DNA from: Salipaludibacillus daqingensis
Lineage (GTDB): Bacteria > Bacillota > Bacilli > Bacillales > Salisediminibacteriaceae
NCBI RefSeq assembly: GCF_029891575.1
Contig: NZ_JARZHF010000009.1
Location: 62,001-126,000, forward strand
Reading direction: 5' to 3'
Length of the DNA: 64,000 nt
The notes beneath the pieces are model-generated. The model saw only the letters and a list, made by a program, of their open reading frames with translations. It was not told the origin of the DNA and searched no databases. Position 1 is the first letter of the stretch. Every line of letters begins with the position of its first letter. Shown here piece by piece: positions 34,752 to 44,047 of this stretch. The position numbers were made by a program, and so were the translations under genes.

Positions 34752-35315
34752 TCATTTTTCTTTTTTTAACCCGTGTGCGACTAGTTGGTAAACTTCCTCT
34801 ATCCACTGTGATTGACTTGTATGTTGAACAGGAACTTGAACTGTCGCCATTACTAAACCAACAAGTGTTTTCATTTGAATATCTGTCCGTATCTCACCTT
34901 GGTTTTGTCCATCTTTTAAAATTGATTCAATTTTTTGTTTCATTTCATGAAAAAGCGCAAACATTTTTTTGATATTTTCTTCTACTCGTGCCGTTGAATG
35001 TTGATCAATATAAGGCATAATTTGCAACATTTGGTGCATATGAGCATAACGAGACCAGAGATAAATTAAGTATTTTAGCGGTTCCTCTTCCTTTTCGACT
35101 TGCTCCATCTTTTCCACTACTCCATTAAGGAGGTGGAGCATGTAATCGGTAATCAACTCTTCTTTGTTCGTGTAGTAATTGTATATTGTACTCCTAGCGA
35201 CTCCAAGTCTTTCTGAAAGTGCTTTGAAATGGAATCCTGCATAGCCAGACTCCAAGATCAACTTTTCTGTCTCATAAAATAATTGAGATTGGTCCATCGT
35301 TTTTTTACGGCTCAT
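34752..35315 (-). CDS. TetR-family transcriptional regulator
   Basis: A 187-aa TetR/AcrR regulator. The N-terminal HTH (about residues 10-55) reads ETEKLILESGYAGFHFKALSERLGVARSTIYNYYTNKEELI, a standard family match. The C-terminal ligand domain diverges and is helical. It is immediately upstream of the RND gene on the same strand and probably represses it. The inducer is likely a pump substrate, but its identity is unknown. Confidence 0.93.
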   Translation of the reverse strand: MSRKKTMDQSQLFYETEKLILESGYAGFHFKALSERLGVARSTIYNYYTNKEELITDYMLHLLNGVVEKMEQVEKEEEPLKYLIYLWSRYAHMHQMLQIMPYIDQHSTARVEENIKKMFALFHEMKQKIESILKDGQNQGEIRTDIQMKTLVGLVMATVQVPVQHTSQSQWIEEVYQLVAHGLKKEK

Positions 35316-35561
35316 GCTTACTATTCTCCTTTTTCATCAAACCTTCCGTATATTTTTATCATTAATAACTTTTATATACCCAAGATTATATCATCTCTAA
35401 CATCTTTGTATAACCTTTTTGAAACTTTTGTTTAGATGTCTCTTTAACTGAATATTTTAACTTTATTAATTTCAAGCATTGTCATTGCTTGAATCCCAAG
35501 TTACATGCTATGTTTTTAAGGGACTTACTATCACATATACTAATAGGGGGGAACAACATAC

Positions 35562-36428
35562 ATGTTAACATTATTTAGAAATAGAAAGAGCCTATTTTTT
35601 GTAACCGTGTTAACCACGACACTTTTACTAGCTGCATGTGGAGATAATGGAAATGATGAGACTGCAGAAGAAGACGAGCCAACAAGGTGGGATGAAATTC
35701 AAGACGAGGGAGTTATTAAAGTCGCCACTTCCGGTACACTTTATCCGACTTCTTTCTATTCAGATGAAACGGATGAATTAACAGGGTTTGAAGTAGAGGT
35801 AACTCGAGAAGTTGCTGAACGTCTCGGAATCGAAGCAGACTTTACTGATATGGGATTTGACGGAATGCTCACATCCATTCAAAGTGGGCAAGTAGATATT
35901 GCTGTAAATGATATCGATGTCAATGAAAGACGGGAAGAAGACTTTCTATTTACTGATCCATATAAATTTTCTTATGGGGCGATGATCGTTCGACCAGATG
36001 ATTACTCTGGCATCGAATCTCTAGAAGACCTTGATGGAAAACGCCACGGAGGAGCTGCCACAACGATTTACATGGAGATCGCAGAAGAGTATGGAGCAGA
36101 GGGAGTCACGTATGAAAACGTTACGAACGATACGTACTTACGTGACATTGAAAACGGACGATTAGATGTTGTCATGAATGACTATTACCTTCAATCATTA
36201 GCCATTGAAGCTCTTCCAGATATAGACGTTATCATTCACCCTGACTTATTTTATCACCCAAATAATCAAGCAATGATCATGAACCAAGATAATGTTGAAC
36301 TTCAAGAAAATCTTAACGAGGTTATTCAAGAAATGCTAGAAGACGGAACGATTCAAGAACTATCTGAGCAGTTCTTCGGAGGGCAAGACGTATCTCAAGA
36401 ACCAGACATCGATTTTGCTGACGAATAA
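35562..36428 (+). CDS. Amino-acid ABC transporter substrate-binding lipoprotein
   Basis: A 288-aa family 3 solute-binding protein. The signal peptide ends in LLLAAC with lipid-modified Cys26, followed by an acidic linker. The mature part begins DEIQDEGVIKVATSGTLYPTSFYSDETDELTGFEVEVTREVAERLG, with the typical SBP signature GFEVEV. GMLTSIQSGQVDIAVNDIDV is the usual second motif. The ligand is probably a polar amino acid or related compound; the specificity cannot be read. GGGGGG lies about 10 bases before the ATG. The permease gene follows after 12 bases. Confidence 0.93.
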   Translation: MLTLFRNRKSLFFVTVLTTTLLLAACGDNGNDETAEEDEPTRWDEIQDEGVIKVATSGTLYPTSFYSDETDELTGFEVEVTREVAERLGIEADFTDMGFDGMLTSIQSGQVDIAVNDIDVNERREEDFLFTDPYKFSYGAMIVRPDDYSGIESLEDLDGKRHGGAATTIYMEIAEEYGAEGVTYENVTNDTYLRDIENGRLDVVMNDYYLQSLAIEALPDIDVIIHPDLFYHPNNQAMIMNQDNVELQENLNEVIQEMLEDGTIQELSEQFFGGQDVSQEPDIDFADE

Positions 36429-36440
36429 AGGAGAATAAAA

Positions 36441-37124
36441 ATGAGTGATATTCAATGGGGACACATTTTTGATATACAATTAGCAATAGAGTCCCTTCCT
36501 TATGTCCTTCAAGGTATTTGGTATACGCTATTCATTTCCTTAATAAGTATGGTCATCGGTTTAGCAATTGGCCTCTTGCTAGCGATTGCTCGAGCGTCAG
36601 ATCGTTTTTGGCTCCGTTGGCCAGCACGTATGTACATCTCTTTTATGCGTGGTGTTCCCATTCTCATCATCTTATTTCTTCTTTATTTTGGATTTCCATT
36701 TGTAGGAGTCGAGTTTCAAGCTGTTACTGCAGCAATCATTGGCTTCAGTTTAAATAGTGCGGCATACATGGCTGAAATTAACCGAGCAGCTATCTCTGCT
36801 GTACCAAGAGGACAATGGGAATCAGCTAGGTCACTAGGATTTTCTTACTGGATGATGATGAGACGCATCGTATTACCACAAGCATCTCGCATCGCTGTTC
36901 CACCTTTAACAAATGTGCTTCTAGATTTGATCAAAGCATCTTCTCTAGCTGCCATGATTACCGTACCAGAAATCTTTCAAATGTCTCGTATTGTTGCTGG
37001 ACGAGAAATGGATTACATGACGATGTTTATTTTAGTCGCCTTGATTTACTGGGGCATTTGCTCAATAATGACCGTATTACAAAACTATCTGGAGAAACGT
37101 TTTGAAAAATACGGTGAAATATAA
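36441..37124 (+). CDS. Amino-acid ABC transporter permease (HisM/GlnP type)
   Basis: A 227-aa polar-amino-acid permease with five membrane segments. The EAA loop is visible as SARSLGFSYWMMMRRIVLPQASRIAVPPLTN (about residues 130-160), the contact to the ATPase. It begins with the standard GIWYTLFISLISMVIGLAIGLLLA hydrophobic start. GGAG lies about 7 bases before the ATG. A strong terminator follows, and no ATP-binding subunit is encoded here, so an ATPase must come from elsewhere. Confidence 0.93.
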   Translation: MSDIQWGHIFDIQLAIESLPYVLQGIWYTLFISLISMVIGLAIGLLLAIARASDRFWLRWPARMYISFMRGVPILIILFLLYFGFPFVGVEFQAVTAAIIGFSLNSAAYMAEINRAAISAVPRGQWESARSLGFSYWMMMRRIVLPQASRIAVPPLTNVLLDLIKASSLAAMITVPEIFQMSRIVAGREMDYMTMFILVALIYWGICSIMTVLQNYLEKRFEKYGEI

Positions 37125-37234
37125 AATGGAGACCCGACGCATATCATCATTCTTGTCGAGTTTTCTTGTGGGATAAAATATATAAGAAATTATGTCACTT
37201 TTACAACCTAAATCGCATGACTATTTGTATTTGA

Positions 37235-37270
37235 AAAGGCATAGGGAATTGTTCCCTATGCCTTTCTGTT
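37235..37270 (+). terminator. Intrinsic terminator after the ABC permease gene
   Basis: AAAGGCATAGGGAA (37235-37248) pairs perfectly with TTCCCTATGCCTTT (37252-37265), followed by CTGTT. Confidence 0.9.
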
Positions 37271-37306
37271 AGTCATTTATTTTTGAACTAACGCTTTTCC
37301 GGTAGC

Positions 37307-37945
37307 TCAAGATTTCGCTTCTACTATTTCATCAATTACTTCCATACGGTATTGATAACTAATTCCATGTTCGTCATCCATGCCATATTCTTTTTCTAAC
37401 AGTGGATATAAGCTTTCGCTTATCACCCTGTTCTCATAAATGTGTATCGTAATTTGGTAAAAATATTCGTCCACACTATAACCAAGTTTCTCTGCAAGAT
37501 AAAGCTGTGTTTCAAGTTCCGAAGTCTGAGAAGAAAGTACACCCTCTTTTAAGGGAGTTAAATATTTATCTAACATTTCTTGCAACTCATCTTCTTCTAT
37601 TTCAACTCCATATCTTTCAAAAGCTAAGTCTTGCCATGTTTGCTCATACAGCATCCTTAGTTGACTGTGCTCATAAGCTTTCTCTTTGTCTGCTTCTTCA
37701 CCTGTAGTAGCGTAAATTAAATAATATAGAACAAACCAATCTTTATCTTTTCCTTCAAGGTCTAACTGAGACGCTTCACTTAACGCATCATCAATAAGCG
37801 CTTTATTTAGTTCTCCAATATCACTTATTTGATTAACTTCTATCAACTTTTGCTTTAATTCGTTTTGCTCAGAAGCGTCAAGGTTATCACTACAGGCACT
37901 TAAAAACAAAATCGAAATAAACAACATCAACCCTTTTTTAATCAA
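37307..37945 (-). CDS. Secreted lipoprotein of unknown function
   Basis: A 212-aa predicted lipoprotein. The signal peptide ends LFLSAC with lipid-modified Cys18. The mature part is acidic and helical, with a possible SurA/PrsA N-terminal-like character: DELQEMLDKYLTPLKEGVL and AEKLGYSVDEYFYQITIHIYENRVI. No catalytic motif is recognised and no peptidyl-prolyl isomerase domain is present. A TTG at 37945 is chosen, about 10 bases after GGAGGG; a GTG at 37954 is too close to that site. It is a single gene. Confidence 0.65.
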   Translation of the reverse strand: MIKKGLMLFISILFLSACSDNLDASEQNELKQKLIEVNQISDIGELNKALIDDALSEASQLDLEGKDKDWFVLYYLIYATTGEEADKEKAYEHSQLRMLYEQTWQDLAFERYGVEIEEDELQEMLDKYLTPLKEGVLSSQTSELETQLYLAEKLGYSVDEYFYQITIHIYENRVISESLYPLLEKEYGMDDEHGISYQYRMEVIDEIVEAKS

Positions 37946-38359
37946 GTCTCCCACCCCTCCAATTTACATCCTATAAACAACTACTATTATGCATGCCAAA
38001 TGAACAATCCGTTATCTAATCTTCCTGATAGGATAATGAAACCTATCACAACAGCAATCTATTTTCTACAATACAATATTAACATAAATATCCAATTATT
38101 TCATCAAAGCATAGGAAATCTCATGACGAACGAAAGCTAATTGAAAAGACTGAGTCTAGTACAATACTAGACTCAGCCCTACCAATCTGCCGTAAAAATA
38201 TTTATGGATGAAGAACAAAAGTTGGTTTATTATATTGCATGAAATTTGATCACGTAGTTTTTGGAAACTCTATGAAGACAATATTGAGAAAAAGAGTGGG
38301 TAAAATTTCCATGGTATTACTATGCAAATTCAAAAATAGATTCCTAAATACGTAAACCA
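37946..38359. other. Intergenic region with one hairpin
   Basis: About 410 bases between the lipoprotein gene and the EamA gene. A perfect 11-bp hairpin, CTGAGTCTAGT (38150-38160) with ACTAGACTCAG (38166-38176), is followed on the minus strand by TCTTTTC and may end the EamA transcript about 190 bases past its stop. Nothing else is recognised. Confidence 0.5.
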
Positions 38360-39232
38360 TTATAGAACATGCCGATTCTTTTTTGGTGTATAAAAAAGAA
38401 CGGTTAAACCTAAAAAAATCATACATACACCAACAACTGCCAGTGGAGTGAGCACTTCTCCAACAACGACTACCCCAAGTATTGCCGCTGTCAAAGGTTC
38501 TGCTAACGATAGCGTTACTGCTGACGAAGCTGGAACTCCCATCAACCCTCTTACGAAGAGTAAATAAGCAATCGCTGTTGCGACAAATCCTAATTGTAAA
38601 ACAACAATCATTCCTGACGGTTCGAACACCCAACTAACATCATAAATAAATAGTAACGGAGACAACAAGATTGCAGACAGTATAAACACGACAGCAACTG
38701 CCATTTCAGATGACACTTTTTGCACAATTTGTTTATTCACAAGGGTGTACGCTGAAAAAGACAACCCTGCACCAATAGCCATGACAAAACCTATAGGGTC
38801 AAGTTTGATGTCGCCTTGTGTAACAAAAAGAAGAATACATCCAATGATCGAGAGTGCTGTCGCTAGCCACCATTGACGATCTGGACGCCTTCTATATATG
38901 AGCCATTCCATGAATCCTGTTAATATTGGAGCACTTCCGATAGCAATCACTGTACCAATTGCAACCCCTGTTGTCGCTACCGCCGAAAAAAACAAAGGTT
39001 GATACGCGGCCATCGCAACCGCAGCTATCAACATTGCTTTCACTGGCCATTTGGTTGGTTTTATTCTCTTTGTAAAAAGGACAATTATAAAAAGAGCTGA
39101 TCCACCTACTGCAAGTCGCATCGTCCCCACAGCGATTGGGTGAGCCCCTTCAGGAGCAAAATGCTGTGCTGTTCCTGTCGTTCCCCAAAGAATTGCCCCG
39201 AAAAGGACGAGAAAGAAAGACATTTTATTCAT
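38360..39232 (-). CDS. EamA-family (DMT superfamily) transporter
   Basis: A 290-aa protein with ten hydrophobic segments and two EamA domains. The first half has FGAILWGTTGTAQHFAPEGAHPIAVGTMRLAVGG, the second VMAIGAGLSFSAYTLVNKQIVQ. ASSAVTLSLAEPLTAAILGVVVVGEVL near the C-terminus is the family signature. The substrate is unknown; amino-acid or metabolite export is common in the family. ATG at 39232 is chosen over GTG at 39241; neither has a strong ribosome binding site. A frame-shifted antisense-like frame at its 3' end is not a gene. Confidence 0.9.
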   Translation of the reverse strand: MNKMSFFLVLFGAILWGTTGTAQHFAPEGAHPIAVGTMRLAVGGSALFIIVLFTKRIKPTKWPVKAMLIAAVAMAAYQPLFFSAVATTGVAIGTVIAIGSAPILTGFMEWLIYRRRPDRQWWLATALSIIGCILLFVTQGDIKLDPIGFVMAIGAGLSFSAYTLVNKQIVQKVSSEMAVAVVFILSAILLSPLLFIYDVSWVFEPSGMIVVLQLGFVATAIAYLLFVRGLMGVPASSAVTLSLAEPLTAAILGVVVVGEVLTPLAVVGVCMIFLGLTVLFYTPKKNRHVL

Positions 39233-39319
39233 ACGCGTCACGCCAATCTATGAACTTGTTTAGATCATGAAGCATTGGATCTCTAAATGTATTGTTGATT
39301 TTTACTGTACACTACTTCA

Positions 39320-40102
39320 TTAGTCATCCCCATTTTTAAATCCACCTTCTGAATGAATAACCTGTCCCGTAATCCAAGCTGCATCTTCACTTACTAAAAA
39401 ACCAGCCAGTTTCGCAGCATCAGATGGCTCACCTAATCGACCAGTAGGAAACCTTGGTAATAATTCTGCTTTCACTTTGTCATTCATCCAACCTGAATTT
39501 GTCGGTCCTGGGTTAATCGTATTTATTGTGATCCCCTTCGCTGCCAGTGAAGAAGATAATGTATAAGTTAACGTTTCAACAGTTGATTTAGTAAGCACAT
39601 ACGACAATTCTTCAGGCATTTGTCCCCGAGACCAACCGGTTGCAATGTTAATAATTCTCCCTTGTTTATTTGAAAAAGCTTGAACAAATGCTTGAGTTAA
39701 TAACGTAACGGCTCTAACATTCACGAAATAATGCTGATCTAACTTATCAGCAGAGATTGTTTCCAAGTTATCATTTACTGAAAAAGCAGCGTTGTTAACT
39801 AAAATGTCAGGACTTGAATGGAACGTTTGTTTAATATAGTTAAATACGATGGAAATAGACTCCGTATCCATTAAATCTAACTCTATTTTTTCAACTCTCA
39901 CTCCAAACGTTTCGAGTTCCGCTTTGATTTTTTCTTGCTCGTCTTCTGCTACTCCCCAAGGCATTTCGTCATCATAATTCGTCCAGTATGTAAATACGAT
40001 GTCTGCTCCCTTTTGAGCCAACTCTCGGCATATGGCCGCTCCAATTCCATTCGTGCGACTCACCCCCGTCACTAAAGCAAGTTTGTCTTTTAAAGGTTTC
40101 AT
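39320..40102 (-). CDS. Short-chain dehydrogenase/reductase
   Basis: A 260-aa classical SDR. The cofactor motif reads TGVSRTNGIGAAICRELAQKG, a slightly extended TGxxxGIG. NNAAF is the structural NNAG variant, and the catalytic Ser-Tyr-Lys lie in ATGWSRG and SYVLTKS. INPGPTNSGWM follows. The length and VSEDAAWITGQVIHSEGG end resemble FabG-like oxidoreductases. Substrate is unknown. ATG at 40102 follows GGAG by 9 bases; the longer frame begins at that site. Confidence 0.9.
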   Translation of the reverse strand: MKPLKDKLALVTGVSRTNGIGAAICRELAQKGADIVFTYWTNYDDEMPWGVAEDEQEKIKAELETFGVRVEKIELDLMDTESISIVFNYIKQTFHSSPDILVNNAAFSVNDNLETISADKLDQHYFVNVRAVTLLTQAFVQAFSNKQGRIINIATGWSRGQMPEELSYVLTKSTVETLTYTLSSSLAAKGITINTINPGPTNSGWMNDKVKAELLPRFPTGRLGEPSDAAKLAGFLVSEDAAWITGQVIHSEGGFKNGDD

Positions 40103-40298
40103 CCAAATCAACTCCATTTCTTCTATATGAAACTATTCGACACCTACTATGAAAAGCCTTTTAATAGGTTCGTAAACATTCTGATTTGATAAAATTTCGT
40201 TTTCTTTGGCAGAAAAACAGGACGCGCAAGTAACTATCTCCGCGTTTGCCATCCGCTACTATTCCTATAACTTCTTTCCCTTCTACGTCTAAACGAAA

Positions 40299-40342
40299 AA
40301 ACATACGTTTAAGAAGATTTCCACCCTCCTAAACGTATGTTT
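40299..40342 (-). terminator. Intrinsic terminator after ppaC
   Basis: AAACATACGTTTA (40299-40311) pairs perfectly with TAAACGTATGTTT (40330-40342); the minus strand continues TTTTCG. The loop is 18 bases. The roughly 200 bases to the SDR gene hold nothing else. Confidence 0.85.
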
Positions 40343-40359
40343 AAAACTTCATCGTTCTC

Positions 40360-41292
40360 TTATGATAACGCACTAGTTAATTGCGGTACGATTTGTTTTT
40401 TACGAGAAACAACACCTTCTAATGTTGCTTGTCCATTTTCAAGTTTTACATCAAATGCTTTTTCTACTGCACTTGTTTCGTCTCCGACAGCAACAACAAC
40501 TGAATTATTCGTTAATATATCAGTGACTGCTAACACAAACAATCCTAGACCTTTTTCAGAAATAACCTTTTTCATTGCCTCTTCCACTTCTGATTTTCGT
40601 CCAAGTACATCATTTGTATCCACGACATTAACTTGAGCGACCTCCACTTTGTGGTTGCCCATTGTAAACTCTTTTGCATCTAGAGAAATTAACTGGTCCA
40701 CCGTTTTTCCACTCATATCTGCTCCAGCCTTGAGCATTTCAAGACCGTATTCATCCATATCTAATCCAGCAATCTCCGCCAATTCTTTTGCAGCAGCTAC
40801 ATCTTCCTCTGTACATGTTGGAGATTTGAATAACAAGGAGTCAGATATTATCGCAGAAACCATTAATCCTGCTATCTCTTTCTTAACTTTTACACCATTT
40901 TCTTTGTAAAGCTTATTCAAGATCGTTGCCGTACAACCAACTGGTTCAGCACGATAATAAAGAGGTCCTTCCGTTTCAAAGTTCGCAATTCGATGATGAT
41001 CAATCACCTCAACAACTTGAACTTTATCCAAGTCTTTTACACTTTGCTGGCTTTCGTTATGGTCCACAAGAATGACTTGGTTTACTTCATTTGCTACAGT
41101 CTCCACTAAACGCGGTGCGTCTACTTTGAAATAGTCCAATGCATATTGCGTTTCGCCTCCAACTTCACCAAGGCGAACAGGCTCAACATTTTTTCCTAAT
41201 TCTTTTTTCAAGTCAGCATACACTAACGCTGAACAAATCGTATCCGTATCTGGGTTTTGGTGCCCAAAAATCAACACTTTTTCTTCACTCAT
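40360..41292 (-). CDS. ppaC: Manganese-dependent inorganic pyrophosphatase PpaC
   Basis: Class II pyrophosphatase (310 aa) that hydrolyses PPi to phosphate and drives biosynthetic reactions. DHH-family metal motifs appear in order: [16 protein letters not shown] (about residues 8-23), LVDHNES (about 74-80) and [12 protein letters not shown] (about 95-106). [10 protein letters not shown] near the C-terminus is the DHHA2 substrate-binding motif. Length matches B. subtilis PpaC. It is a single gene with its own terminator. Confidence 0.97.
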   Translation of the reverse strand: MSEEKVLIFGHQNPDTDTICSALVYADLKKELGKNVEPVRLGEVGGETQYALDYFKVDAPRLVETVANEVNQVILVDHNESQQSVKDLDKVQVVEVIDHHRIANFETEGPLYYRAEPVGCTATILNKLYKENGVKVKKEIAGLMVSAIISDSLLFKSPTCTEEDVAAAKELAEIAGLDMDEYGLEMLKAGADMSGKTVDQLISLDAKEFTMGNHKVEVAQVNVVDTNDVLGRKSEVEEAMKKVISEKGLGLFVLAVTDILTNNSVVVAVGDETSAVEKAFDVKLENGQATLEGVVSRKKQIVPQLTSALS

Positions 41293-41429
41293 GACATGAC
41301 ACTCCCTTTACTCTAATCAATACGGTTTATTTTATCATGTAAAAAGGGAGAATGTCACCGTTGTAAGGAAGAAACTTCTTATCCTTTCGCTGCTACCGAA
41401 TTCATTTCATTTTTCGAAAAATCACGTTA

Positions 41430-41474
41430 TTGATCTTCCAGTGTTTATCGAATATACTTACTTTAAGTTAGTAA
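41430..41474 (+). promoter_or_regulatory. catE promoter with candidate CatR/YodB-type operator
   Basis: TTGATC (41430-41435), 17 bases, TATACT (41453-41458). TTACT (41458-41462) and AGTAA (41470-41474) form a dyad over the -10 and start site. MarR/DUF24-type repressors CatR and YodB bind TTACT-type dyads at electrophile-stress genes of B. subtilis; the assignment is by similarity. Confidence 0.5.
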
Positions 41475-41500
41475 ATAAAAATATATTAGGAGGTTCTTTT

Positions 41501-42361
41501 ATGGCTTTTCATCAGCCCCCTGCAACATATGTAAGGGAAGTTTCCCTAAAGGTTATAAATTTGCAGCAAACTTGCGATTTTTATGAAAAATCTTTAGGTT
41601 TGCAATTACTCCAGAAAACGGAGCGATCAGCTGTATTCACAGCCGACGGCAAAACGCCAATAATCACTCTGGAAAAACCAGACAATGTAACGGAAAACCA
41701 ACCGAGGACAACGGGGTTATATCACTTTGCTCTTTTACTGCCAACCCGTGCGGAGTTAGGCTTATTATTACAACATTTAATTGACGAAAAATACCCCTTA
41801 CAAGGGGCATCTGACCATCTCGTCAGTGAAGCGATATATTTAGCCGATCCAGAAGGGAATGGAATAGAAATCTACATTGACCGGCCACCTAGTAAGTGGG
41901 AATGGAATGGCGATAACGTAAAAATGACCGTCGATCCGTTGGATGTAGAAGGTCTCCTATCTGAAGCAGAAGGAAAAGTTTGGTCTGGTATCGCACCTAA
42001 AACAATCATGGGACATATTCATATGCATGTAGCCAATTTAGATGATGCAGAAGTATTTTATTGCAGTGGTTTAGGTTTCGATAAAGTGAGCCAACTTGGC
42101 GATCAAGCATTATTTCTCTCTAGTCAAGATTATCATCATCATATCGGATTAAACACATGGGCAGGAGTTGGTGCTCCCGCTCCGGCTAAATCAAGTGCAG
42201 GTATTCATTGGTTTGAGATCGTATACCCTAGTTTGGTAAGTCGAGAACATGCCATCGAGAATGTAAACAAACTTGGTTTTTCTACAGATAAAATCGAAGA
42301 CGAGTATTATACTGTTGATCCAGCAGGAAACACAATAAAATTGTCAGTACAACAAAAATAG
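41501..42361 (+). CDS. catE: Catechol-2,3-dioxygenase CatE-like VOC protein
   Basis: A 286-aa extradiol dioxygenase of the vicinal oxygen chelate fold, very similar in layout to B. subtilis CatE. The N-terminal domain has LKVINLQQTCDFYEKSLGL and TTGLYHFALLLPTRAELG. The C-terminal metal site has His in IMGHIHMHVANL, His in YHHHIGLNTWAG and a Glu near IHWFEIVYP. It opens catechols and helps in quinone detoxification. AGGAGG lies 7 bases before ATG 41501. The longer frame to 41441 crosses the promoter and is rejected. A terminator follows at once. Confidence 0.93.
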   Translation: MAFHQPPATYVREVSLKVINLQQTCDFYEKSLGLQLLQKTERSAVFTADGKTPIITLEKPDNVTENQPRTTGLYHFALLLPTRAELGLLLQHLIDEKYPLQGASDHLVSEAIYLADPEGNGIEIYIDRPPSKWEWNGDNVKMTVDPLDVEGLLSEAEGKVWSGIAPKTIMGHIHMHVANLDDAEVFYCSGLGFDKVSQLGDQALFLSSQDYHHHIGLNTWAGVGAPAPAKSSAGIHWFEIVYPSLVSREHAIENVNKLGFSTDKIEDEYYTVDPAGNTIKLSVQQK

Positions 42362-42386
42362 CACCCGATGTGGGTGCTATTTTTGC
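42361..42386 (+). terminator. Intrinsic terminator after catE
   Basis: GCACCC and GGGTGC with a short loop, then TATTTTTG. Confidence 0.85.
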
Positions 42387-42423
42387 TTCTCTAGGTACAC
42401 AAAACACACCTTAGTGCCCCTTG

Positions 42424-42840
42424 TATTCAAAATATCGCTCCCATGGGTCACTAATCTCTTTCTCTTCTTACCCATACATTCAAAATTTCGCTCCTATCGG
42501 TCACTAACCTCTTCCTCTAGTTACCCTTACCAGCAATATTTCGCTCCCATGGGTCACTAATTTCTTCCTCTACTTACCCTTACATTCAAAATTCTGCTCC
42601 TATGGGTCACTAACCTCTTTCTCTACTTACCCTTACCAGCAATATTTCGCTCCCATGGGTCACTAATCTCTTTCTCTTCTTACCCATACATTCAAAATTT
42701 CGCTCCTATGGGTCACTAATCTCTTTCTCTTCTTACCCATACATTCAAAATTTCGCTCCTATGGGTCACTAATCTCTTTCTCTACTTACCCATACATTCA
42801 AAACGATGCTCTCATGGGTCCTAAACCCTACTCCTAACCT
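42424..42840. repeat. 53-bp tandem repeat array (about seven and a half copies)
   Basis: The start of successive units (CGCTCC and variants) falls at 42436, 42489, 42542, 42595, 42648, 42701, 42754 and 42807, a constant 53-base period. Each unit has ATGGGTCAC and TACCCAT segments that can pair as a hairpin. Two subtypes alternate near the left (TTACCAGCAATATT versus TACATTCAAAATT). There are no spacers, so it is not CRISPR. Confidence 0.9.
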
Positions 42841-42888
42841 CCACAACTCTCCAATTAAGTATGACCATGATTCACCACATTCACTCTT

Positions 42889-44028
42889 TTACTTAATTCG
42901 TTTACTTCTTTTCAAATCTACATTAACTTCAACACTAATTGGTAATGCTGAGTACTCTTCGCCCCACTTATCTTTCATTTCTTCCCATTTTTCAGGAAAA
43001 TCGTCTTCAATCATTTCTGCTATACCTAATACATCAGATTGTGCTTTTTGAACCTTAGTCAAAGAATTCTCAATAATTGCTTTTGCCTCATCTTCCACAT
43101 CTTTTGTTACTTCCGAAATATCTTCTTTTTTTAAAGAGAGAATGGTTCGAGCGTTTTGTTTGTGAAGATCCGTAATATCACCTGTCATTTCTATTTCTAA
43201 ATTAATTTCCAAGTTATCTTCTTCTACTGTCTCAACAGTAATATTCGAATTCACATCTCGAAAATTCACAGTTACCATTTGCTCATCTTTTGATAGAACC
43301 GATATTATTCCGTCCGCTCTTTCTAAAGCCCAAGATAACCCACGCCCATCCTTTTCTTTCAAAACATCTACCATTTTATCTTCATGGAATACAGCTAATC
43401 CTTCAATATGTATTTGCCCATCTTTGTAAATCATCATAGGTAAAACTAAATCTCGTTTATCATTAAGGAATCGCTTACTTGCTTCTAACAAATTAACTGC
43501 AAATCCTACGCCTGATTCTTCAGCATGATCCATTAACCCTAAATATGCTTGGCTAGGGATATCTTCTAATCCTGTTGGATGATCCATAACAGATAATGCT
43601 GAAGGTGACCCAACCGAAATCCATACAAACGGACGGATGACATGGTTTCGAACCGCATAAGAAATAATAGGTGTAATACCTTTTTCTCTCAGCAGTTCTT
43701 CCCCTACTATAAGGTTTGATACATGACCATATTTCGGTTCTCTTGCTAAAAACTCTGTTGCGCCATACACCGCTTTCTGAACAGATTCCGCTTCATCAGA
43801 TATGACAAAAAATGCTTCCTCTTCCCCATCTCCAGTTTGGTCACCAGCAGCAAGTAATTTTGTTAATGCGACCGTTTGGTGGACATGAAACGGTTCTTCT
43901 CCTTCCTCAAAATCAAACCCAAGTGCTGTCACCCATGCCGCTTCCTCAATTTCATGACGATCCCAGCAGCCTGTTATGAAAAGGCAAGCAAACGTTACGA
44001 TGACGATTGATAATAGCTTTCTCTTCAT
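42889..44028 (-). CDS. Ger(x)C-family spore germination lipoprotein
   Basis: The C subunit of a GerA-type germinant receptor, 379 aa. The signal peptide ends LFITGC with lipidated Cys21, then WDRHEIEEAAWVTALGFD, the family-defining start. The C-terminal half is the Ger(x)C domain with FRDVNSNITVETVEEDNLEINLEIEMTGDI. It sits on the outer face of the spore inner membrane with the A and B subunits. It is the last gene of the B-A-C unit, 19 bases after gerA-type. Germinant specificity is unknown. The tandem repeat array lies just beyond the 3' end. Confidence 0.94.
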   Translation of the reverse strand: MKRKLLSIVIVTFACLFITGCWDRHEIEEAAWVTALGFDFEEGEEPFHVHQTVALTKLLAAGDQTGDGEEEAFFVISDEAESVQKAVYGATEFLAREPKYGHVSNLIVGEELLREKGITPIISYAVRNHVIRPFVWISVGSPSALSVMDHPTGLEDIPSQAYLGLMDHAEESGVGFAVNLLEASKRFLNDKRDLVLPMMIYKDGQIHIEGLAVFHEDKMVDVLKEKDGRGLSWALERADGIISVLSKDEQMVTVNFRDVNSNITVETVEEDNLEINLEIEMTGDITDLHKQNARTILSLKKEDISEVTKDVEDEAKAIIENSLTKVQKAQSDVLGIAEMIEDDFPEKWEEMKDKWGEEYSALPISVEVNVDLKRSKRIK

Positions 44029-44047
44029 ATCTTAACCTCCAAAATAT

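Noticed and set aside
38250-38633. 127-codon frame at the EamA 3' end
   Set aside because: It overlaps the EamA gene in another frame and is Cys/Ser/Phe-rich, as expected of a shadow of membrane-helix codons.
42424-42840. Possible CRISPR array
   Set aside because: Units are contiguous at 53 bases with no unique spacers, and no cas genes are present.
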